A stretch of DNA of 64,000 nucleotides from Chryseobacterium daeguense DSM 19388 (GCF_000430825.1 NZ_AUMT01000013.1:1-64000), one strand, 5' to 3'. Positions 43,418-50,587 are shown, numbered from the stretch's first letter. Made by a program: numbers and translations. Notes: generated by a model from the letters alone, not told the origin.

Positions 43418-43641
43418 CAATACCCAAAATTCAGCTTTTCAAATTCAGCTATAGCAAATTCTTCCACTAATTTCACAATTGTTCTATCTGCAGTATGCAC
43501 AACTCCGAAACTCTCAATAGGCATTATATTAAGCGGATTTATATTTTCAACCTTGTATAAAATAAAACTATAGTCTTTAAAATAGTGTATATAATAGCAC
43601 TCTTCAATCGGGGCGTAAAATAGTTTAAGCTTTACTTTCAT
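43417..43641 (-). CDS. Small hypothetical protein, convergent
   Basis: The 74-residue protein is transcribed against the lysis operon and shares its terminator region. It has an aromatic-rich start (KLFYAPIEECYYIHYFKDY). Unknown; probably part of the lysogenic cargo zone. Confidence 0.45.
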   Translation of the reverse strand: MKVKLKLFYAPIEECYYIHYFKDYSFILYKVENINPLNIMPIESFGVVHTADRTIVKLVEEFAIAEFEKLNFGY

Positions 43642-43750
43642 ATCAATAAATTTTCAGCAATTTAATAATTATAATACGACAAAACTTTACGTAAAATACT
43701 AAATCTTACTTTAATCCTTATTTAGATAAATTTTAGTATTTTTGAAAACC

Positions 43751-44767
43751 ATGAAAGAAAATTATATAAAATCATTAACAGGATTGAGAACTATTGCAGC
43801 GAGCATGGTTTTTTTTCATCATTTCAACCCATTTGGGAAAGAAACAATTTTATATGGTATTGTTAATGAATTTCATATAGGTGTAACAATTTTCTTTGTT
43901 TTAAGTGGTTTTTTAATTGGATACAGATACGGTGATAAAGAAGTGAATGTAAAGCAGTATTTTATCAATAGATTCGCCCGGATATACCCCATATTCTTTA
44001 TTTTTACGCTACTTACTTTTTTAGTTTTTCCTCCAAGTGGTCTGAAAGAAATAGCGCTAAATTTCACGTTACTAAAAGGATTTTCAGACGAGTATAAATT
44101 TACTGGAATACCGCAGGGATGGACTTTGACTGTAGAAGAATGTTTTTATGCTTTTGCTTTGGTGCTCATCTTTTTAGTTAAAAATAAAAAGATTTTATTA
44201 ATCGAATTAATTCCTTTTGTTTTGTTGGGAGTTTCCTTACTAATATTTAAAGATGGTGATTTCATTAGGAATTATACTTTTTTAGGTAGGTCTTTTGAGT
44301 TTATAGCCGGATTTTTACTTTCATATTACATTAAAATGATAAACTATAAAACAGTCTATTTAACGTATTTTGGAACATTTTTTATTGTAATCAGTTGTGT
44401 TTTGCTTTATGTAGTTAAAGGAGACAAGGAAGTGGGCGTGTTGACTTTAGAAGGTCAGATCATTAATAATTATTTTCTCCCGTTGTTCGGCATTGTTCCG
44501 CTAATATATGGGCTGATAAAAGAAGAAACATTTATTTCCAGAATTCTTTCTACTGGATTATTTGAAAAATTAGGCAAAAGCTCGTACGTATTCTACATTA
44601 TACACATGGGAGTTGTTCAGGACTTAATTACTAAAAAAGTTCATTCATTTGTTTTACTGTACGTAATAATGCTTATCATTTCATGGTTGATCTTTCATTA
44701 TATTGAAGAACCATTGAATGCTTTAATAAAAAAAATTGCCCGACCGAGGCGGGCAAAGTTGATGTAG
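43751..44767 (+). CDS. Acyltransferase 3 family protein, O-antigen/LPS modification
   Basis: I use ATG 43751; the TTG at 43742 lies within the promoter. The 338-residue integral membrane protein opens with SLTGLRTIAASMVFFHHF (the catalytic-type His of acyltransferase 3) and has about ten hydrophobic helices and VEECFYAFALVLIF. These enzymes acetylate surface polysaccharide. In prophages they change host receptors and block reinfection (seroconversion). A TATTTTTG box at 43737-43744 puts transcription at or next to the start codon, suggesting a leaderless message. Confidence 0.85.
   Translation: MKENYIKSLTGLRTIAASMVFFHHFNPFGKETILYGIVNEFHIGVTIFFVLSGFLIGYRYGDKEVNVKQYFINRFARIYPIFFIFTLLTFLVFPPSGLKEIALNFTLLKGFSDEYKFTGIPQGWTLTVEECFYAFALVLIFLVKNKKILLIELIPFVLLGVSLLIFKDGDFIRNYTFLGRSFEFIAGFLLSYYIKMINYKTVYLTYFGTFFIVISCVLLYVVKGDKEVGVLTLEGQIINNYFLPLFGIVPLIYGLIKEETFISRILSTGLFEKLGKSSYVFYIIHMGVVQDLITKKVHSFVLLYVIMLIISWLIFHYIEEPLNALIKKIARPRRAKLM
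44729..44755 (-). terminator. Terminator of the integrase gene, inside the acyltransferase end
   Basis: GCCCG (44738-44742) pairs with CGGGC (44750-44754). On the minus strand the hairpin is followed by AA and a T run made by the Lys codons of the acyltransferase C-terminus. Confidence 0.75.
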
Positions 44768-44789
44768 CGTTTTTAGTTGCGCATAGTTT

Positions 44790-45947
44790 TTACAAAAATT
44801 TTGGCATTAACTTTCTTGCAGTTTCAAATTCTCGTTCCTGATGTTTGGTTGCATAAATCTGTGTAATCTTTTCATTGGAGTGTCCAAAAACTTCTTTTAC
44901 GGTTTTAATTTCCATTCCATTATCTTCTTTATCATTTGCGCCTTTATGTTTGAACCAATACATTTTTTTATAGATTCCCAAAACTTTATGAACGTTATCA
45001 CGCCAAAGGTTTCCGGCAACATTTACGGACAAAATGAAAGGAGAGGAAACAAACAATTTATCTTTTCTTCTGCAATATGGACTTTCAATCCCAAATAAAT
45101 AATAATCTTCATTTGATAAATCAAGTTTAAGTAGATCATTCTTTAAATCGTCTGAAATAGGAACTTTCCTTGCTTTTTTCTTGGTTATTTCTTTTGGTAA
45201 ATTAAAAATTTGTTTATCCATATCAATCATAGAACATTTTATTTGCCTGATTTCATTGGGTCTAATTCCGCACTGATAGATTATTTTAAGAAAAATATTA
45301 AAGTTAGGACAAACCATTTTAAAATGATTAATAATCAAAGTTTGTTCTTTCGGTGTGATCAGATCAATTATCATTGATTCTTCTTCTTCCAAATATTCTA
45401 ATCCATGCGCCGGATTATTCTTAACTATAAATTCTTTCTTTAATACAGTGAAAATTGACCGAAGAACATTAGCACCTTTATTGTATCGAATATTTGACCA
45501 CTTATTAGCCTTTTTTGTGGCTTCCAATAACAATTTGATGTGATATGTTTCAAAATCTTTTACATTGTGGTTTTGCCACCCTAAATTGATAATTTCAGGT
45601 TTAATTGCTCTGTAAATAGAATTGTAATCCTGATTTGTTTTTAAAGCAAGTTTCTTTTCAAAGACTTTAAAAGCAAAGTCAAACGCTTCAATAATGTTGT
45701 AACCCAGGTCTTCAGGTTGTGGTAAAGTGTTCTTTTCATTTTTGGGAATCCAACCGTGCCTTAACCTTTTTTCAAGGTCTTGTTTGTACATTTCACAATA
45801 AAGTTTTCTTTCATCAAGATCAACTTTATTGTTAATTCCTTTGTAAATTTTTTTTATGATCTTTCTGTTGGTTGGATCATAAATGTAAACATACCAGCGT
45901 TCAGTGGTGTTTTCTGGCGAATAGATTCGCACTTCAAAATTTTTCAT
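44790..45947 (-). CDS. int: Tyrosine integrase of prophage 1
   Basis: The 385-residue protein has an N-terminal arm-binding part, a SAM-like core-binding domain (about 95-190) and a catalytic domain with CGIRPNEIRQ (first Arg), a beta-hairpin Lys (KARKVPIS), YWFKHKG in place of HxxR, GHSN and IYATK with the Tyr nucleophile. It recombines phage and ssrA attachment sites. The gene is 110 bases downstream of ssrA on the same strand, with an oppositely oriented cargo gene beyond it. Confidence 0.9.
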   Translation of the reverse strand: MKNFEVRIYSPENTTERWYVYIYDPTNRKIIKKIYKGINNKVDLDERKLYCEMYKQDLEKRLRHGWIPKNEKNTLPQPEDLGYNIIEAFDFAFKVFEKKLALKTNQDYNSIYRAIKPEIINLGWQNHNVKDFETYHIKLLLEATKKANKWSNIRYNKGANVLRSIFTVLKKEFIVKNNPAHGLEYLEEEESMIIDLITPKEQTLIINHFKMVCPNFNIFLKIIYQCGIRPNEIRQIKCSMIDMDKQIFNLPKEITKKKARKVPISDDLKNDLLKLDLSNEDYYLFGIESPYCRRKDKLFVSSPFILSVNVAGNLWRDNVHKVLGIYKKMYWFKHKGANDKEDNGMEIKTVKEVFGHSNEKITQIYATKHQEREFETARKLMPKFL

Positions 45948-45963
45948 TTCACAAAAAAGTTGT

Positions 45964-46010
45964 GAACACTTGGGCGAGTTTTGAAAAATTTTACTCTAAT
46001 TTACTCTTTT
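45964..46010. promoter_or_regulatory. Candidate integrase arm-binding sites, right end
   Basis: GAACACTTG (45964-45972) and two TTTACTC copies (45990-45996 and 46000-46006) match the set near the left end, the first in inverted orientation. They lie between integrase and attachment core. Confidence 0.5.
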
Positions 46011-46056
46011 TATTTTTAAGTTTTGTAAAGCGTTGAAAATCAACGCCTTACAAACT

Positions 46057-46457
46057 TGGTGGAGTTGGAGGGATTCGAACCCTCGTCCAAACAAGCAATA
46101 CGCAAGCCTTCTACATGCTTATTCTGCTATTGGTTTTCGACTGAAAGCAGAGAGCAGACACCCAACTTTCAGCTTATCTTCTAAATTTTCGTGCTTTAGC
46201 CGAAGTTTCTAAAGCCTTATTTCTGCATTCCTATATCCCAGGATCAAACGCCGCAGAACAGAGCATTTGTGGAATATCTTGCTTCCCTACTAAAATCTTC
46301 GGGAAAACGCTTGATCTACTATACTTCGATATTAAGCTGCAAGAGCGAACTCTTCGTTGCCAGTTAAAATTTTGTAGCAAGGGATTATAGAGATCGCGCT
46401 ACGGTTCTCTGCATGCTTACTTACCCATTGGTCTTGCTGTCGAAACCAGTCAACCCC
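46057..46457 (-). ncRNA. ssrA: tmRNA (transfer-messenger RNA)
   Basis: The 5' end GGGGTTGACTGGTTTCGACAG is typical. The 3' end has a T arm (GTTCGAATCCC) and pairs GGGGTTG with CAACTCC, including the G3-U70 pair read by alanyl-tRNA synthetase, followed by discriminator A and encoded CCA. The tag codons at 46361-46332 give GNEEFALAA then TAA. It rescues stalled ribosomes and tags products for proteolysis. The 3' end was supplied by prophage 1: the displaced end at 1715 and all tRNAs here lack an encoded CCA. Confidence 0.96.
46059..46076. other. Right attachment site of prophage 1, within ssrA
   Basis: GTGGAGTTGGAGGGATTC, identical to 1715-1732, forms the acceptor and part of the T arm of the tmRNA tRNA-like domain. 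The phage thus restores a complete ssrA. Confidence 0.9.
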
Positions 46458-46541
46458 GTAGATAAAGTGAATGCAAAGATAACACTTTTGTTTAAATTCT
46501 TAATATTATCAGGCTAAACTTTCATTTTTTAGAAGCTTAAT

Positions 46542-46622
46542 CCCGATTGAAACGACATCCTTTTGGGTTGCGGGCTCCGCCTCGCTCCGCCCGCAACCCA
46601 AAAGGATGTCGTTTCAATCGGG
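46542..46622. repeat. Long perfect hairpin, 34-bp arms, in the ssrA-rpsU gap
   Basis: The left arm 46542-46575 starts CCCGATTGAAACGACATCC and the right arm 46589-46622 is its exact complement, around a 13-base loop. It is GC-rich against an AT-rich background and followed by GGGGCTAGGG. It resembles dispersed intergenic palindromes of the REP/MITE kind. It could also act as a transcription barrier between ssrA and rpsU. The rest of 46458-46692 shows nothing else. Confidence 0.8.
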
Positions 46623-46692
46623 GCTAGGGTGGCAGTCATTCGTTTAAAGTTAGAATTAAAATTAAAGAATTAAGTATTTATGAAAGATTAAT

Positions 46693-46723
46693 TTTGTGAT
46701 TAAATAAAAAATTCCTACTTTTG
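46693..46723 (+). promoter_or_regulatory. rpsU promoter
   Basis: TTTG (46693-46696), 19 bases, TACTTTTG (46716-46723): a full Bacteroidetes consensus 23 bases upstream of the start codon. Confidence 0.8.
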
Positions 46724-46746
46724 CAATCCAAAATGAGATGTAAAAT

Positions 46747-46944
46747 ATGTTAATAATTCCAGTAAAAGATGGTGAATCCATCGACAGAGCATTAAAAAAA
46801 TATAAAAGAAAATTTGATAAAACAGGTACAGTTCGTCAATTGAGAGCTAGACAACAGTTTATTAAGCCTTCTGTAACTTTAAGACAAGCTAGACTTAAAG
46901 CTGCTCACAAGCAAAGAGCACTTAGCAAAGAAGAGCAGGCTTAA
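46747..46944 (+). CDS. rpsU: 30S ribosomal protein bS21
   Basis: The 65-residue basic protein reads MLIIPVKDGESIDRALKKYKRKFDKTG and ends in a Lys/Arg-rich helix, typical of Bacteroidetes bS21. In this phylum bS21 takes part in holding the anti-Shine-Dalgarno end of 16S rRNA. It heads the rpsU-recombinase-hpf group and has its own promoter and terminator. Confidence 0.97.
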   Translation: MLIIPVKDGESIDRALKKYKRKFDKTGTVRQLRARQQFIKPSVTLRQARLKAAHKQRALSKEEQA

Positions 46945-46966
46945 GAATTTTTCTTAACCACATACT

Positions 46967-47009
46967 AAATTCACTTCTTAAATAGTTATATTTGAGGAGT
47001 GAATTTTTT
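46967..47009 (+). terminator. Terminator after rpsU
   Basis: AAATTCACT (46967-46975) pairs with AGTGAATTT (46998-47006) followed by T residues. A TATATTTG box (46987-46994) lies within the loop and may start transcription of the recombinase gene. Confidence 0.65.
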
Positions 47010-47024
47010 GTTTTTATACGCTAG

Positions 47025-47915
47025 ATGATGCTGGACAAGTTTTTAGAATATTTACAGTTCGAAAAGAGGTATTCTCCTCACACAATTACAAGCTACAAAA
47101 AAGATCTTGAAGATTTCTCTTATTTCTGCCTTAAAACAGAATCTCTGGATGATATTTCCAAAGCAGATAAAAAAGTTATCAGGAATTTCATTGTTGAATT
47201 AAGCGGAAACAACATTTCCAAGAGAAGTATCAATAGAAAATTATCGTCACTTCGCAGTTTTTATCTCTTTCTTCTTAAAATAGGTGGAATAAAAATTTCT
47301 CCCACAGAAAGTATTTCTTCATTAAAATTTTACGCGGAAAAACAAATTCCAATGTCAGAAGAAGAAATGCAGATGCTTAATAATGAGGTTTTTGAGCAAA
47401 TGCATGATCTCCTGGAAAAGTGCATTATGGAAGTTCTTTATCAAACCGGAATGCGTAAAGCCGAGCTTTGTGGTATGATGTTTGAGAATGTAAACTTAAG
47501 CGGAAATGAACTGAAAATAATCGGGAAAGGAAATAAAGAAAGGGTGATTCCTATCTCCGGAAATTTATCAGATCTGCTGAAAGGCTATCTGGAAATCCGG
47601 CAGCCGCAAACAGAATCTAAATCATATTTTTTTGTCAATAAGAAGGGGAAAAAACTCACCGAAAAATTTGTTTATGTGGTGGTTAATAAGTACCTTAGTC
47701 TTATAACAACAAAAGAAAAAAGAAGCCCCCACATCCTTCGTCATAGCTTTGCTACACACGTATTGGATAATGGGGCAGAGATCTCAAAAGTAAAAAAAAT
47801 ATTAGGACATTCCAGCCTTGCCAGTACGCAGGTGTACACGAATGCTAATATTGAACAATTGAAAAAAGTGTTTAATCAGGCTCATCCAAGAGCCTCAAAA
47901 AATGACGAATTATGA
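47025..47915 (+). CDS. Xer-family tyrosine recombinase
   Basis: The 296-residue chromosomal enzyme has a SAM-like N-terminal domain and a catalytic domain with complete residues: TGMRKAEL (Arg), KGNKERVIPI (Lys), HILRHSFATH (HxxR), LGHSS (His) and QVYTN (Tyr). XerC/XerD resolve chromosome dimers at dif. I cannot tell C from D here. It overlaps hpf by 4 bases (ATGA). A second start, one codon later, is equally possible. Confidence 0.88.
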   Translation: MMLDKFLEYLQFEKRYSPHTITSYKKDLEDFSYFCLKTESLDDISKADKKVIRNFIVELSGNNISKRSINRKLSSLRSFYLFLLKIGGIKISPTESISSLKFYAEKQIPMSEEEMQMLNNEVFEQMHDLLEKCIMEVLYQTGMRKAELCGMMFENVNLSGNELKIIGKGNKERVIPISGNLSDLLKGYLEIRQPQTESKSYFFVNKKGKKLTEKFVYVVVNKYLSLITTKEKRSPHILRHSFATHVLDNGAEISKVKKILGHSSLASTQVYTNANIEQLKKVFNQAHPRASKNDEL

Positions 47916-48202
47916 AGATCACAGTACAATCACTTGGTTTAACTCCTCACGAGCCATTAGAATCACACATTGAAAAAAAAGTAAGCAAGCTTGATACATT
48001 TTATGATAAAATTCAGGAATGTAAAGTGTTCTTAAAAGTTGAAAATAATGCGGATAAACTGAACAAAACGTCCGAGATTATACTGGTAGTCCCGGGAGAC
48101 GATATCGTTGTAAAAAAGACATGTGCTACTTTTGAAGAAAGTTTAGACCTTTGCGTTGATACTGCTAAAAAGCTATTAATCAAGAAAAAAGAAATGGCGT
48201 AG
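47912..48202 (+). CDS. hpf: Ribosome hibernation promoting factor / RaiA family
   Basis: The 96-residue protein begins MKITVQSLGLTPHEPLESHIEKKVSKLDTF, the S30AE fold of HPF/RaiA, and has a Lys-rich end. It binds the decoding region of idle ribosomes. The short form lacks the C-terminal dimerisation domain. It is translationally coupled to the recombinase gene. Confidence 0.92.
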   Translation: MKITVQSLGLTPHEPLESHIEKKVSKLDTFYDKIQECKVFLKVENNADKLNKTSEIILVVPGDDIVVKKTCATFEESLDLCVDTAKKLLIKKKEMA

Positions 48203-48232
48203 TAAAAAAGTTTCAAAAAAGTTATTAAAAAA

Positions 48233-48264
48233 TTTGAGAATTCAAAAAATCCGTTCTATATTTG
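48233..48264 (+). promoter_or_regulatory. Promoter of the tRNA cluster
   Basis: TTTG (48233-48236), 20 bases, TATATTTG (48257-48264), 48 bases before the first tRNA. Confidence 0.8.
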
Positions 48265-48312
48265 CACTCGCAAAAAGGGAACAGCGATCTTTTGAATTCT
48301 TTTTTGAAATAT

Positions 48313-48386
48313 GCTTCCATAGCTCAGTTGGCCAGAGCACGTGATTTGTAATCTCGGGGTCGTGGGTTCGAATCCCTCTGGAAGCT
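48313..48386 (+). tRNA. tRNA-Thr(TGT), copy 1
   Basis: Acceptor GCTTCCA/TGGAAGC, D loop AGTTGGCCAGA, anticodon loop TTTGTAA (TGT), T arm GGGTTCGAATCCC. CCA is not encoded. Confidence 0.95.
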
Positions 48387-48407
48387 CTATTTTAATATAA
48401 TATGTCT

Positions 48408-48488
48408 GGGGAGATTCCAGAGTGGCTAAATGGGACTGACTGTAACTCAGTTGCTTCGGCTTCGTAGGTTCGAATCCTGCTCTCCCCA
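48408..48488 (+). tRNA. tRNA-Tyr(GTA), copy 1
   Basis: Acceptor GGGGAGA/TCTCCCC, anticodon loop CTGTAAC (GTA), long variable arm GCTTCGGCTTCGT, T arm with GGTTCGAATCC. The long variable arm is normal for bacterial tRNA-Tyr. Confidence 0.95.
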
Positions 48489-48509
48489 CATTTTATATTA
48501 GATGAAAAA

Positions 48510-48541
48510 GTTGCATGGCTAAAGGATTTTTCTTAAGTTTG
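48510..48541 (+). promoter_or_regulatory. Promoter of tRNA-Gly copy 1
   Basis: GTTG (48510-48513), 20 bases, TAAGTTTG (48534-48541). The same arrangement recurs at 48939-48970 before copy 2. Confidence 0.65.
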
Positions 48542-48574
48542 CACAGCGTTACCAATAATTTTGGAAACAAAATT

Positions 48575-48647
48575 GCGGAAGTAGCTCAGTTGGTAGAGCG
48601 TCAGCCTTCCAAGCTGAATGTCGCGGGTTCGACCCCCGTCTTCCGCT
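48575..48647 (+). tRNA. tRNA-Gly(TCC), copy 1
   Basis: Acceptor GCGGAAG/CTTCCGC, anticodon loop CTTCCAA (TCC), T arm CGGGTTCGACCCCCG. CCA is not encoded. Confidence 0.95.
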
Positions 48648-48656
48648 CAAAAAATG

Positions 48657-48683
48657 TCACACTTTTTAGGGTGATTTTTTTTT
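48657..48683 (+). terminator. Terminator after tRNA-Gly copy 1
   Basis: TCAC (48657-48660) pairs with GTGA (48671-48674), followed by nine Ts. A related hairpin follows copy 2. Confidence 0.5.
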
Positions 48684-48741
48684 CACTACTGAAATGATGT
48701 AGAGTAGAGTTTCTCACAGCATTCAGTCCATGTATTAAAAT

Positions 48742-48815
48742 GCTTCCATAGCTCAGTTGGCCAGAGCACGTGATTTGTAATCTCGGGGTCGTGGGTTCGA
48801 ATCCCTCTGGAAGCT
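48742..48815 (+). tRNA. tRNA-Thr(TGT), copy 2
   Basis: Identical to the copy 429 bases upstream: anticodon loop TTTGTAA, acceptor GCTTCCA/TGGAAGC. Confidence 0.95.
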
Positions 48816-48836
48816 CTATTTTAATATAATATGTCT

Positions 48837-48917
48837 GGGGAGATTCCAGAGTGGCTAAATGGGACTGACTGTAACTCAGTTGCTTCGGCTTCGTAGGTTC
48901 GAATCCTGCTCTCCCCA
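48837..48917 (+). tRNA. tRNA-Tyr(GTA), copy 2
   Basis: Identical to copy 1: acceptor GGGGAGA/TCTCCCC, anticodon loop CTGTAAC. Confidence 0.95.
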
Positions 48918-49003
48918 CATTTTATATTAGATGAAAAAGTTGCACGGCTAAAGGATTTTTCCTAAGTTTGCACAGCGTTACCAATAATTTTGGAAACAAA
49001 ATT

Positions 49004-49076
49004 GCGGAAGTAGCTCAGTTGGTAGAGCGTCAGCCTTCCAAGCTGAATGTCGCGGGTTCGACCCCCGTCTTCCGCT
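49004..49076 (+). tRNA. tRNA-Gly(TCC), copy 2
   Basis: Identical to copy 1: acceptor GCGGAAG/CTTCCGC, anticodon loop CTTCCAA. Preceded by its own GTTG-20-TAAGTTTG promoter (48939-48970). Confidence 0.95.
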
Positions 49077-49084
49077 CAACAAGA

Positions 49085-49111
49085 ATCACGCTTTTTAGGG
49101 TGATTTTTTTG
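49085..49111 (+). terminator. Terminator after tRNA-Gly copy 2
   Basis: ATCAC (49085-49089) pairs with GTGAT (49100-49104), then a T run, just before tRNA-Thr(GGT). Confidence 0.6.
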
Positions 49112-49116
49112 TTTAG

Positions 49117-49188
49117 GCCGACTTAGCTCAGCGGTAGAGTGCTTCCTTGGTAAGGAAGAGGTCACGGGTTCAAGTCCCGTAGTTGGCT
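49117..49188 (+). tRNA. tRNA-Thr(GGT), probable integration site of prophage 2
   Basis: Acceptor GCCGACT/AGTTGGC, anticodon loop TTGGTAA (GGT), T arm CGGGTTCAAGTCCCG. The tRNA is complete and phage genes start 65 bases after it, so its 3' half is the likely attachment core. The partner repeat is outside the window. Confidence 0.93.
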
Positions 49189-49193
49189 CAAAA

Positions 49194-49228
49194 GGGAAAC
49201 CTTTCCTACACTGGGTTTCCCGCTTTTT
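49194..49228 (+). terminator. Strong terminator after tRNA-Thr(GGT)
   Basis: GGGAAACC (49194-49201) pairs with GGTTTCCC (49214-49221), followed by GCTTTTT. Confidence 0.8.
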
Positions 49229-49253
49229 ATATCAGCTTTAACAAAGGTAGAAA

Positions 49254-50546
49254 ATGTTCGATGTCAACATTAACGTCAACATTAAATCTACCAAAATGAG
49301 AAAACGAAACACAGAGCTAATAAAGCTCACTAATGGTTGCGAACGAACCGGAGTTTATTTTTCACCAAAAGGGTGTATGGATTTTACTTCAAAATCGAAG
49401 TTTTCCAAAGTATGGTTTGTGGAATGTAGATTCTATGATCCTAAGTTTAAAGATCAATACCCTAATGGATTTCAATACAGAAAAAAATTTTCAAAAGATT
49501 CTCTCCGAGAACTAAAAATCTTTGCCGAGATTTTCAAAGAAGAAATGGAGCATAAACTTGACGAATTAAAGTTTAATCCAATTTCAAAAACTTACATGAA
49601 TAATTCTCTTGGAGAATTAAATCCTGATTTGAATTTTATGACAGCTCTTTGGAAGGTGAGAGATAAAATTCCTTTCTCTGAAGATTACATCGGCTTATCA
49701 AGACAGCTATTAAATCTTATTGAGAAAGTTATTCCGGAGCTTGGCTATGGAGATCTTAGAATAATTGATACTAAAATTTGGCATGTTAAAAATATTCTTG
49801 AAGCTATCTATACTACAAATTCAGTTTTCAATAAGCATAGAAGCTGTTTAAAAACTTTGTTTAATGAATTGTTAGAATACGGTTGTGTCGAATTTAATCC
49901 AGTCGGCTCTCTATCTAAAAAAGCAGAAACACCCGCGATTAGAGAATTACTTACAGATCGGAAGAAAGCAATCGTTCTACAATATTTACATGATAATTTT
50001 CCTGAGTTTTATAGATATGCAAATATTTTCCATTATTCCGGAGCGAGATCTACCGAATTATTTAGGCTTCAGGCTAAATATGTTGATATAGAAAATCAGG
50101 AATATAAAGTTTTAATAAAAAAAAGAAGAAAATTTGAATGGGAAACAAAGGTCATTATTCCTGCAGCAATTCCATATTGGCGTCAAATTTTACTCGAATG
50201 CAATTCGGAAGATGATTATGTATTTTCAAAAGGTTTACGTCCGGGACCAACTAAAATAAATTCTAGTCAAATTGAGAAACGATGGAGAAGGAATGTAAAA
50301 GAGTCGGATAAAATCATAGATCCAATTTCTAAAAAGCCAATAAAAGTAACTGAGAATTTTTATTCTTGGAAACATTTATTCTTGGATAAACTGGATCAAC
50401 TTCAAAACTCACAGGAAGCACCAATAATTCCAATTAATTTGGCTCAAGGCATGGCAAGTCATTTATCTCCGGAAACGACAAAAAAATATACTGTCGGAAA
50501 GTCTGATAGGAATAAAGAGTATCTAAAGAAGATATCAATTAAATAA
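49254..50546 (+). CDS. int: Tyrosine integrase of prophage 2
   Basis: The protein has 430 residues from ATG 49254; ATG 49296 (MRKRNTEL) is a possible start, as the first residues come from a GTCAACATTAA direct repeat. The catalytic domain has YSGARSTELF (first Arg), a Lys-rich hairpin (KKRRKFEWETKVIIP), FYSWKHLFLD in place of HxxR, ASHLSPETTKKYTVG with the probable His and Tyr. It points away from the target tRNA-Thr. Only distantly like the prophage 1 integrase. Confidence 0.85.
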   Translation: MFDVNINVNIKSTKMRKRNTELIKLTNGCERTGVYFSPKGCMDFTSKSKFSKVWFVECRFYDPKFKDQYPNGFQYRKKFSKDSLRELKIFAEIFKEEMEHKLDELKFNPISKTYMNNSLGELNPDLNFMTALWKVRDKIPFSEDYIGLSRQLLNLIEKVIPELGYGDLRIIDTKIWHVKNILEAIYTTNSVFNKHRSCLKTLFNELLEYGCVEFNPVGSLSKKAETPAIRELLTDRKKAIVLQYLHDNFPEFYRYANIFHYSGARSTELFRLQAKYVDIENQEYKVLIKKRRKFEWETKVIIPAAIPYWRQILLECNSEDDYVFSKGLRPGPTKINSSQIEKRWRRNVKESDKIIDPISKKPIKVTENFYSWKHLFLDKLDQLQNSQEAPIIPINLAQGMASHLSPETTKKYTVGKSDRNKEYLKKISIK

Positions 50547-50561
50547 CTTAATACATTAAAA

Positions 50562-50587
50562 AAGCCTGTCTTAAATTAGACAGGCTT
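50562..50587. terminator. Bidirectional terminator
   Basis: AAGCCTGTC pairs with GACAGGCTT around TTAAATTA. It lies between the convergent integrase and the 50607 gene. Confidence 0.75.

Larger units (their letters stand above)
1715..46076. mobile_element. Prophage 1, about 44.4 kb, siphovirus-like, integrated at ssrA
   Basis: The element is bounded by 18-bp direct repeats of the ssrA 3' end and has a tyrosine integrase at its right end next to ssrA. It contains a repressor, recombination and replication genes, terminase, portal, protease, capsid, a long tape-measure protein, tail-tip and tailspike genes, and a lysis module. The absence of recognisable sheath genes and the 1177-residue tape-measure protein suggest a long non-contractile tail. 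The only clear damage is in an HNH homing gene, so the prophage may be functional. Confidence 0.93.
48312..49076 (+). repeat. Tandem duplication of the Thr-Tyr-Gly tRNA trio, 429-bp unit
   Basis: The two trios are the same over all tRNAs and spacers. The only differences I see are two T/C changes in the Tyr-Gly spacer (ATGGC/ACGGC and TTCTTAAG/TTCCTAAG). Sequence before the first copy and between copies differs, so the unit ends lie close to the tRNA limits. Confidence 0.9.

Noticed and set aside
46022..46054. Intrinsic terminator after the phage-supplied ssrA end
   Set aside because: The hairpin is good but the minus strand continues A-rich, without a U tract, so it is not listed as a terminator.
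48256..48918. Two near-identical minus-strand ORFs (MGRAGFEPTKPKQL...)
   Set aside because: They are antisense translations of the tRNA genes, a well-known annotation artefact; the repetition reflects the tRNA duplication.
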